Source: Bacteroidales bacterium
GTDB lineage: Bacteria > Bacteroidota > Bacteroidia > Bacteroidales > UBA932
Assembly (NCBI GenBank): GCA_017527625.1
Contig: JAFXPV010000011.1
Span: 1 to 28,922 of the forward strand
Reading direction: 5' to 3'
DNA length: 28,922 bases
The position numbers were made by a program, and so were the translations under genes. Under the pieces are notes generated by a model. That model ran no database searches, was not told where the DNA came from, and saw only the letters and a list, made by a program, of their open reading frames with translations. Below are positions 23,268-28,922 of this stretch, in pieces. Positions within the stretch are counted from its first letter, which is position 1, and every line of letters begins with the position of its first letter.

Positions 23268-23340
23268 TTAAAGGAGGGGTCAGATAAGGAAGGAGGCGAA
23301 GCATCCGACTGGCACGAGAAAAGCCAAACGCGCCAAAAAT

Positions 23341-23372
23341 GAGAAAAGCCGCTGAAACCAGCGGCTTTTCTC
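23341..23372 (-). terminator. Rho-independent terminator of tRNA-Lys
   Basis: A perfect 14-bp stem (23341-23354 with 23359-23372, loop 4 nt) rich in GC at its tip, with the descending arm ending CTTTTCTC on the minus strand. It begins 2 nt after the tRNA 3' end. Confidence 0.85.
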
Positions 23373-23373
23373 G

Positions 23374-23446
23374 TGACCCGTTTGGGGCTCGAACCCAAGA
23401 CCCCAGCATTAAAAGTGCTGTGCTCTACCAACTGAGCTAACGAGTC
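23374..23446 (-). tRNA. tRNA-Lys (anticodon UUU)
   Basis: A 73-nt cloverleaf. The acceptor stem is GACTCGT with ACGGGTC, the discriminator base A, and the D arm GCTCAGTTGGTAGAGC. The anticodon stem CAGCA/TGCTG encloses CTTTTAA with anticodon TTT, and the T arm TTGGG-TTCGAGC-CCCAA is intact. CCA is not encoded and must be added after transcription. Confidence 0.97.
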
Positions 23447-23465
23447 AAGACCCTTTTGGGGACTG

Positions 23466-23497
23466 CAAAAGTATGTAATCCCTTTGTAATCTCCAAA
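23466..23497 (-). promoter_or_regulatory. Consensus Bacteroidota promoter of tRNA-Lys
   Basis: -33 TTTG (23494-23497) and -7 TACTTTTG (23466-23473) are separated by exactly 20 bp, giving a start about 15 nt before the tRNA 5' end. It is the best promoter in the window and serves as the reference for the others. Confidence 0.8.
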
Positions 23498-23615
23498 TAA
23501 TATTTTTCAACTGGCCCATAGTCGAAATTAAACGGATATAAATGCTTAAAAACGGATAGAGAACTTTTCGTGGCCTACATTGCGTCCCGTAACAAAACAA
23601 ATGGAGGAAAAAGAA

Positions 23616-24692
23616 ATGAAAAGAATTGCTGCAATCTTCATCGCAGCCGCGATGATTGCCACGGCTTGCAACGTGCTGCCGGAAAATGGAAACCTACAGC
23701 CGCGCAAAGGCGGTCTGGTGCTGGGAATCGCCAGCTTCGAAATCGACGTCCCGTCCATAAAGTCTACTGTGCCTCCGGACACCAACTCATTCGTGCTGTC
23801 CGTCACCGACCTGCTCGGGAAAGTCTACTACAAAGGTCTGTACGGAGAAAGGCCTGACTCCATACTGTTGCCGGAAGGCACGTACTCTCTGTCACTGGTT
23901 TCAGCCGACTATTCCGTGCCTGCCTTCGAATCTCCCCAGTGGGGCACCGAGACCCAGGTTGACATAGTCGCCGACGAAGTCACCAAGGTGCTTCTCGAAT
24001 GTTCACAGATCAACAGCGGAGTCAGGCTGGTTTATGGAAGTCACTACCGAGAGCTGTTCGGCACCAGCCCCGTGAACATCGTGCAGGGCGACAAAAGCCT
24101 GCTGTATCCGGTCGGGGAAGACCGGTTCGCATTCTTCCCGCCGGGAGAAGCCCGCTTCGACATCGTCACGGACACGGAGACAAAACCTATCTTTAAAAGA
24201 ACTCTCCGCTCCGGCGTCAACCTGACCATCAATCTTGACGCATCGTCAAATTCAGGCGAGTCGGCATTCTCGGTGACTGTCGACACCCAGGCGACCTACG
24301 AGACCGAAGACATCATCACCGACGGAACATTCTTCGAGGAGGACGGACTGACGATGAAAACTGCTTTCTGCGTGGATTCGGCAGCGCGCCATATGGGTGA
24401 CACCGTGTGGGTGTGGGGATATATCGTAGGCGGCGACTGCACTGCCGACAACGTGAACTTCTTCACCGGCGACATCGCTTCGACCACTCATTTCGCAATC
24501 GCATCGTCGCCCACAGCTTCGAAGAGGTCGGAATGTATGGCGGTCGAGCTCAGCAAATCTGCGATGCGCGCGGAACTGAACCTCGTGGACAACCCCCAGC
24601 TCAAATACAAGAAGATTTACCTGAGGGGCAAAGTGGCCAACTATATGGGCTCTTGGCCGGGAATAAAAAATCTCTCCGAATACAAGTATTAA
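23616..24692 (+). CDS. DUF4493-like lipoprotein with C-terminal OB-like (DUF6359-type) domain
   Basis: A 358-residue surface or periplasmic lipoprotein. The signal peptide MKRIAAIFIAAAMIATAC puts the lipidated Cys at residue 18. The first ~220 residues resemble Bacteroidota DUF4493 proteins (GGLVLGIASFEID, LLPEGTYSLSLVSADY, GVRLVYG, repeated beta-sandwich strands). Residues ~270-358 resemble the OB-fold-like domain seen in DUF6359 proteins (GDTVWVWGYIVGG to KIYLRGKVANYMG). Both calls are from pattern only. ATG 23616 is chosen because of the signal peptide and a rare clear Shine-Dalgarno (GGAGG at 23603-23607). The function is unknown; relatives are often adhesion or glycan-locus lipoproteins. 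A weak -7-like TACATTGC is at 23576. Confidence 0.75.
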   Translation: MKRIAAIFIAAAMIATACNVLPENGNLQPRKGGLVLGIASFEIDVPSIKSTVPPDTNSFVLSVTDLLGKVYYKGLYGERPDSILLPEGTYSLSLVSADYSVPAFESPQWGTETQVDIVADEVTKVLLECSQINSGVRLVYGSHYRELFGTSPVNIVQGDKSLLYPVGEDRFAFFPPGEARFDIVTDTETKPIFKRTLRSGVNLTINLDASSNSGESAFSVTVDTQATYETEDIITDGTFFEEDGLTMKTAFCVDSAARHMGDTVWVWGYIVGGDCTADNVNFFTGDIASTTHFAIASSPTASKRSECMAVELSKSAMRAELNLVDNPQLKYKKIYLRGKVANYMGSWPGIKNLSEYKY

Positions 24693-24717
24693 ACGGATAA
24701 TATCCGTATTTGATTTG

Positions 24718-24725
24718 TATTTTTG
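24718..24725 (+). promoter_or_regulatory. Putative -7 element (TATTTTTG) for the CobW-type gene
   Basis: Full TAnnTTTG match, 24 nt before ATG 24750. A small palindrome (CGGAT-AAT-ATCCG, 24694-24706) sits about where -33 would be. Confidence 0.5.
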
Positions 24726-24749
24726 CCAAGAAAGAAAACGAAAGCAAAG

Positions 24750-25880
24750 ATGAATCAGAAAGAAACTCCGGTATTGCTGCTCACCGGATATCTGGGCAGC
24801 GGAAAGACCACCCTCGTAAACAGAATCCTGTCGAACAGGCCGGGCATACGCTTCGCCGTAATCGTGAATGACATCGGCGAGGTGAACATCGATGCCAGCC
24901 TGATACAGCAGGGCGGCGTGGTAAAGCAGCAGGACGACAGCCTGGTAGCCCTGCAGAACGGATGCATCTGCTGCACCCTCAAGATGGACCTTGTCAACCA
25001 GCTGTGCGACCTTATCAAGACAGGCAGCTTCGACTACATCGTCATCGAGGCCAGCGGCATCTGCGAGCCGGTTCCCATCGCGCAGACCATCTGCTCGATA
25101 CCCGGTATGCCGCCGGAGTACACAAAACGCGGAATCCCGCGCCTGGACTGCATAGTGTCTGTTGTAGATGCCTTGAGGCTCAGGGATGAATTCGCCTGCG
25201 CGAAGGACCTCACCCGAGACAACATCGACGACGAGGACATCGAGAACCTGATAATCCAGCAGATCGAGTTCTGCGACATCATACTGCTCAACAAGGTGGA
25301 CCAGGTGTCCGAAGAGGAGCTGAAGCAGATCAAGGCCGTGGTACGCGCCATCCAGCCCAGCGCCAAGGTGGTAGACTGCACGTTCGCAGACGTACCCCTG
25401 CAGGAGATACTCGACACCCACAGCTTCAACTTCGACAAGGCCAGCCTTTCGGCAGCCTGGATTAAGGAGATGGGCAAGCCGGTCGAGGATGAAGAGGAAA
25501 GTGAAGAAGAGGAGGAATACGGCATCGGCACCTTCGTGTACTATCGCCGCCGCCCGTTCGACGTCAACAAGTTCGACCGCTTCGTGATAAAGCACTGGCC
25601 TTCCAACATCATCCGCGCGAAAGGCATCTGCTGGTTCACCGACAACAACGATATGTCGTACCTCTTCGAGCAGAGCGGAAAGCAGAAACAGCTCAAGGAG
25701 ATCGGACAATGGTACGCCACAGCTCCGGCTGACGAACTCGAAGACCTGATGATGGAAGACCCTACCCTGGCAATGGACTGGGATGACGAATGTGGGGACA
25801 GGATGATAAAACTCGTGTTTATCGGACAGCATCTCGACCGCGAGAAACTGACCCAAGAACTCGATTTCTGTCTTGCCTGA
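24750..25880 (+). CDS. CobW/G3E-family metallochaperone GTPase
   Basis: A 376-residue GTPase of the G3E family (CobW/YeiR/ZNG-like), which delivers zinc or another metal to client enzymes. Walker A is GYLGSGKTT at 13-21; the metal-binding CxCC motif is C72-I-C74-C75 (NGCICCTLK); IEASGICEP at 99-107 and NKVD at 181-184 complete the GTPase core. A run of acidic residues (about 246-256) links it to the C-terminal CobW_C domain (about 258-376). The start at 24750 is preferred over an upstream in-frame TTG because the promoter ends at 24725. It precedes uxaC by 61 bp but uxaC has its own promoter. The client is unknown. Confidence 0.92.
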   Translation: MNQKETPVLLLTGYLGSGKTTLVNRILSNRPGIRFAVIVNDIGEVNIDASLIQQGGVVKQQDDSLVALQNGCICCTLKMDLVNQLCDLIKTGSFDYIVIEASGICEPVPIAQTICSIPGMPPEYTKRGIPRLDCIVSVVDALRLRDEFACAKDLTRDNIDDEDIENLIIQQIEFCDIILLNKVDQVSEEELKQIKAVVRAIQPSAKVVDCTFADVPLQEILDTHSFNFDKASLSAAWIKEMGKPVEDEEESEEEEEYGIGTFVYYRRRPFDVNKFDRFVIKHWPSNIIRAKGICWFTDNNDMSYLFEQSGKQKQLKEIGQWYATAPADELEDLMMEDPTLAMDWDDECGDRMIKLVFIGQHLDREKLTQELDFCLA

Positions 25881-25903
25881 TATTCAGAATTTGAATAAAT
25901 TTG
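25872..25903 (+). promoter_or_regulatory. Putative promoter of uxaC (CTTG-N20-TAAATTTG)
   Basis: -7 TAAATTTG at 25896-25903 is a full match; CTTG at 25872-25875, 20 bp upstream, is one base off the -33 TTTG. The -33 lies inside the end of the CobW-type gene. Leader of about 32 nt. Confidence 0.55.
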
Positions 25904-25941
25904 TGAGAATCGATCAATAATAATCTAAAAATACGAATACA

Positions 25942-27345
25942 ATGACCCCGTTCATCACAAAAGACTTTATGCTGACAACGGATGCTGCCCGCGAGTTGTA
26001 TCACGAGAGCGCCGAGAAGATGCCCATCATCGACTACCACTGCCACCTGGTTCCCCAGATGATCGCCGAGAACACCCAGTTCAAGAATATGACTGAGGTA
26101 TGGCTTGGCGGCGACCACTACAAGTGGCGTGCAATGCGAGGCAACGGCGTTCCTGAAGAATACATCACCGGCGGCAAATCCGACTGGGAGAAATTCGAGA
26201 AATGGGCCGAAACCCTGCAGTACGCAATGCGCAACCCGCTTTATCACTGGTCTCACCTTGAGCTTTCACACATCTTCGGCATCGACAAGGTCCTCAATCC
26301 TTCGACTGCCCGCGAAATCTACGAAGAGTGCAACGCGAAGCTTGCCACCGAGGACTTCCGCGCCCAGAAACTGATGACTGGCTGCAATGTCGAGACCGTC
26401 TGCACCACCGACGATCCTGTTGACGACCTGAGATACCACAAGCAGATTGCCGAGCATCCCTTCGGAGTCAAGGTTCTTCCCGCCTGGAGGCCCGACAAGG
26501 CTCTCGGTGTTGACAATCCCAAGGCTTACAAGGAGTATATCGGCAAGCTCGAGAAAGCTGCAGGTATGGAAATCAAGAGTTACCGCGACCTGCTCGAGGC
26601 TCTTCAGAAACGCCACGATTTCTTCGAGAAGATGGGCTGCCGGCTGAGTGACCACGGAATGGACACCTTCCACGCTGCCGACTATACGGCGACTGAAATC
26701 AACCGTATCTTCAAGAACGCCCTCGCCGGCAAGAAGCCGACTGCGAAGGAGTTCGACAAGTTCCAGAGCGCTTTGCTGTTCGACTTCGGCGTGATGGATG
26801 CCCGCAGCGGCTGGACCCAGCAGTTCCACGTCGGTCCGATCCGCAACAACAACACCAAGATGTTCAAGAAGCTCGGTCCCGACACCGGTTTCGATGCTAT
26901 CAACGACCTGCCGATGGCAGAGGCCGGCCACAAGTTCCTGGACCGTCTCGCCAAGAACGATGCTCTTGCCAAGACCATCCTCTACTGCCTCAACCCGAAG
27001 GACAACGAGGTGCTCACAGTGATGGCTTACACCTTCAACGACGGCACGGTTCCCGGCAAAATGCAGTTCGGAAGCGGCTGGTGGTTCCTCGATCAGGAAG
27101 ACGGTATGCGCAAGCAGCTCAACGCGCTGTCTGCCCTCGGCCTGCTCAGCAGGTTCGTAGGTATGCTCACCGACTCCCGCAGTTTCCTGTCATATCCCCG
27201 CCACGACTACTTCCGCCGCATTCTCTGCGACGTGCTCGGCAAGGATATCGAAGACGGCAAGCTGCCCCGCAGCGAGATGCCGTTCATCCACAAGATGGTG
27301 TCAGACATCTCTTACAACAACGCAAAGAATTACTTCGGATTCTAA
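25942..27345 (+). CDS. uxaC: Uronate (glucuronate/galacturonate) isomerase
   Basis: A 467-residue cytosolic amidohydrolase-superfamily enzyme converting D-glucuronate to D-fructuronate and D-galacturonate to D-tagaturonate. The metal-binding DYHCHL (His33, His35) sits near the N-terminus. AMRGNGVPEEYITG, CTTDDPVDDL, SDHGMDTF, QFHVGPIRNNN and MLTDSRSFLSYPRHDYFRRILC are diagnostic for UxaC, and the length matches. With kdgK, eda and uxuA 8 kb upstream it supplies the first step of hexuronate use. It is transcribed alone, from its own promoter to a strong terminator. Confidence 0.95.
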   Translation: MTPFITKDFMLTTDAARELYHESAEKMPIIDYHCHLVPQMIAENTQFKNMTEVWLGGDHYKWRAMRGNGVPEEYITGGKSDWEKFEKWAETLQYAMRNPLYHWSHLELSHIFGIDKVLNPSTAREIYEECNAKLATEDFRAQKLMTGCNVETVCTTDDPVDDLRYHKQIAEHPFGVKVLPAWRPDKALGVDNPKAYKEYIGKLEKAAGMEIKSYRDLLEALQKRHDFFEKMGCRLSDHGMDTFHAADYTATEINRIFKNALAGKKPTAKEFDKFQSALLFDFGVMDARSGWTQQFHVGPIRNNNTKMFKKLGPDTGFDAINDLPMAEAGHKFLDRLAKNDALAKTILYCLNPKDNEVLTVMAYTFNDGTVPGKMQFGSGWWFLDQEDGMRKQLNALSALGLLSRFVGMLTDSRSFLSYPRHDYFRRILCDVLGKDIEDGKLPRSEMPFIHKMVSDISYNNAKNYFGF

Positions 27346-27368
27346 GGATCTGCGGCATAACAAAAATA

Positions 27369-27402
27369 GAGGGGCGGAAGATTTCCGTCCCTCTTTTATT
27401 TT
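27369..27402. terminator. Bidirectional rho-independent terminator after uxaC and GH92
   Basis: An 11-bp stem with one G-T wobble (27369-27379 with 27383-27393, loop GAT) is followed by TTTTATTTT on the plus strand and preceded by an A-rich run that gives a T-run on the minus strand. Confidence 0.85.
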
Positions 27403-27416
27403 GTGGAGCCCGGCAG

Positions 27417-28922
27417 CTACTGCTCCCGCGAGAATGAATACGGCAGATCCTCCGGCGCAGTGCCTCGTTTGTAATTCGGCTTGTCGGACATCTCAACCTT
27501 GACACTGCCGCCCTTTATCAGGTCGAAGTGGTCGAAGTAGTTCTTCGTATAGGGCTTGCCGCGGAAGGTCATAGCGTCGATATAGTAATTGTCCGGGCCG
27601 TTGTCAGGCGCATCTATAGTCAGGTCGTTGCCGTTCTCGAAGTGGAGTACGGCTTTTTTGAACAGCGGGGTTCCAATAATATACTGGTTCGTGCCGGGAG
27701 CCACCGTGTAGAAACCAAGAGCGGACAGCACATACCAGGCAGAGGTCTGGCCGTTGTCCTCGTCGCCGCAGTAGCCGTCGGGAGTGGCGCTGTAGAGCTT
27801 GTCCATCGTCTCCCTCACCCAATGCTGCGTCTTCCAGGGCTCGCCCGCATAGTCATAGAGATAGATCATATGCTGTGCAGGCTGGTTGCCGTGGGCGTAG
27901 TTGCCCATATTCATCACCTGCATCTCGCGGATTTCGTGAATCACACCGCCGTAGTAGCTTTCGTCGAAGAGCGGCGGCACATTGAACACAGAGTCCAGCA
28001 TAGTCACGAAATTGTCCCGGCCGCCCATAAGGTCGATGAGGCCCTGCGGATCGTGGAATACGCTCCAGGTGTAGTGCCAGCTGTTGCCCTCGGTGAAGGC
28101 GTCGCCCCATTTCAAGGGAGAGAAAGGAGCCTGGAAACTGCCGTCGGCATTGCGGCCGCGCATCAGGCTGCTCTCCTTGTCGAAAACGTTCTTGTAGTTG
28201 AGAGCCCGCTTCGCATAGAGCTGCACTTCGTCATCCGGTCTTCCGAGAGCCTTCGCGACCTGCAGGATGCACCAGTCGTCGTATGCATATTCCAACGTAC
28301 GGGCCACGCTCTCGTTGATGCCGACATCGTACGGCACATAGCCCAGGTCGTTGTAGTACTGCCAGCCGAGACGGCCGGTTGAGCTCACCCGCGGGTGGAC
28401 GGCGTTGCTGCCGTGGAGCAGGCCTTCGAACATCACCTCAGGCTCTGCCACCTTCAGTCCTTTCATAAAGGCATCTGCAAGCACCGCTGCGGAGTTGTTG
28501 CCGACCATACAGCCGCGGTGGCCGGGAGAAGCCCACTCAGGGAAGAAGCCGCTCTCCTTATATACATTGACCAGGCCCTCCTGCATCTGCAGTGCCTCGG
28601 TGGGATACATCAGGTTGACGAACGGGAACAGGCTGCGGAAGGTATCCCAGAAGCCTGTGTCGGTATACATATAGCCCGGTAGCACTTCGCCGTTGTAAGG
28701 GCTGTAGTGCATCACCTGCCCGTCTGCCGTTATTTCATAGAACTTACGGGGGAAGAGTAGCGCACGGTAGAGACACGAATAGAAGGTGCGCATATTGTCC
28801 ACATTCTCGCTGCTGACCTCGATGCGTCCCAGAACGTCGTTCCACGCAGCCTTGCCGGCAGCCGCCACTTCATCGAAGTTCCTGTCGCCAAGCTCCTTGA
28901 GGTTCTGGAGAGCCTGCTCGTC
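27417..28922 (-). CDS. Glycoside hydrolase family 92 alpha-mannosidase (5' end beyond window)
   Basis: The frame is open from the right edge to the stop at 27417, giving the C-terminal 501 residues of a GH92 exo-alpha-mannosidase; intact enzymes are about 720-780 residues. These Ca2+-dependent inverting enzymes trim alpha-mannose from N-glycans or yeast mannan in the periplasm or at the surface. Family blocks: YTDTGFWDTFRSLFP, EGLVNVYKESGFFPEWASPG, DAFTEGNSWHYTWSVFHDP (with the Glu thought to be the catalytic acid), YAHGNQPAQHMIYLYDYAG and GYCGDEDNGQTSAWYVLSALGFY (with candidate base Asp residues). A GTG at 28868 is internal. The signal peptide and N-terminal beta-sandwich lie outside the window. 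Confidence 0.95.
   Translation of the reverse strand, partial: DEQALQNLKELGDRNFDEVAAAGKAAWNDVLGRIEVSSENVDNMRTFYSCLYRALLFPRKFYEITADGQVMHYSPYNGEVLPGYMYTDTGFWDTFRSLFPFVNLMYPTEALQMQEGLVNVYKESGFFPEWASPGHRGCMVGNNSAAVLADAFMKGLKVAEPEVMFEGLLHGSNAVHPRVSSTGRLGWQYYNDLGYVPYDVGINESVARTLEYAYDDWCILQVAKALGRPDDEVQLYAKRALNYKNVFDKESSLMRGRNADGSFQAPFSPLKWGDAFTEGNSWHYTWSVFHDPQGLIDLMGGRDNFVTMLDSVFNVPPLFDESYYGGVIHEIREMQVMNMGNYAHGNQPAQHMIYLYDYAGEPWKTQHWVRETMDKLYSATPDGYCGDEDNGQTSAWYVLSALGFYTVAPGTNQYIIGTPLFKKAVLHFENGNDLTIDAPDNGPDNYYIDAMTFRGKPYTKNYFDHFDLIKGGSVKVEMSDKPNYKRGTAPEDLPYSFSREQ

Noticed and set aside
24252..25856. A 534-codon open frame on the minus strand opposite the lipoprotein and CobW-type genes
   Set aside because: It is antisense to two genes with clear motifs; Val/Leu/Asp-rich translation without domains is the usual mirror of GC-biased coding DNA.
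1..28922. CRISPR arrays, insertion sequences, integrases or rRNA genes
   Set aside because: No regularly spaced repeats, no transposase or integrase motifs and no rRNA-like sequence were seen.

Overview
The window comes from the chromosome of a fairly GC-rich member of the Bacteroidales (Bacteroidota); I cannot settle the genus. Evidence: several genes are preceded by the Bacteroidota-type -7 element TAnnTTTG instead of -35/-10 boxes; family content is typical of the phylum (GH92 mannosidase, DUF4493-like lipoprotein, CcsB-CcsA fusion, TonB-dependent receptor, short OmpA-like barrel); lipoproteins have short signal peptides; Shine-Dalgarno sequences are mostly absent; and the tRNA lacks an encoded CCA. 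There are no phage, transposase or CRISPR genes, and the region looks like ordinary chromosome with an accessory flavour.

Layout. 1-4.1 kb: the 5' part of a TonB-dependent receptor (it runs off the left edge) divergent from an AraC-type regulator, then a small outer-membrane barrel, a bidirectional terminator and a DUF2461 gene. 4.1-5.2 kb: a MgtC/SapB membrane protein followed by a small acidic/basic helical protein with a perfect EF-hand loop. 5.2-8.1 kb (minus): a tight four-gene operon NUDIX > nitroreductase > HAD phosphatase > exported S66 LD-carboxypeptidase. 8.1-14.5 kb (minus): an outer-membrane porin > imelysin lipoprotein > di-heme oxidoreductase (DUF1111) > CcsB-CcsA cytochrome c maturation operon, probably for iron/heme redox handling at the cell envelope. 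The di-heme gene is cut by an in-frame amber codon. A 53-residue rubredoxin gene lies just upstream. 14.8-17.8 kb (plus): kdgK-eda-uxuA, three hexuronate-catabolism genes; the uronate isomerase uxaC is 8 kb further on. Together they cover glucuronate to pyruvate plus glyceraldehyde-3-phosphate except for the fructuronate reductase step, which is not in the window. 17.8-18.1 kb: non-coding, with a 173-bp element bounded by 33-bp near-perfect inverted repeats. 18.1-19.5 kb (minus): EamA exporter and DUF456. 19.9-22.4 kb: two tandem serpins. 22.4-23.2 kb: a GDPD/PI-PLC-like exported protein. 23.3-23.5 kb: tRNA-Lys(UUU) with a textbook promoter and terminator. 23.6-27.3 kb: DUF4493-like lipoprotein, CobW-type GTPase, uxaC. 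27.4 kb to the end: C-terminal two thirds of a GH92 alpha-mannosidase (runs off the right edge).

The most unusual sequence-wide signal is the apparent absence of the tetranucleotide CATG from the whole window, where roughly 110 copies would be expected by chance. Codons before Met are bent to T-ending forms (GATATG, TTTATG, CTTATG) in genes that otherwise prefer C-ending codons. Other points worth following are the amber-split di-heme gene with its EF-hand insert, the palindromic 173-bp element, the serpin pair with diverged reactive loops, and the MgtC/EF-hand helical protein pair.
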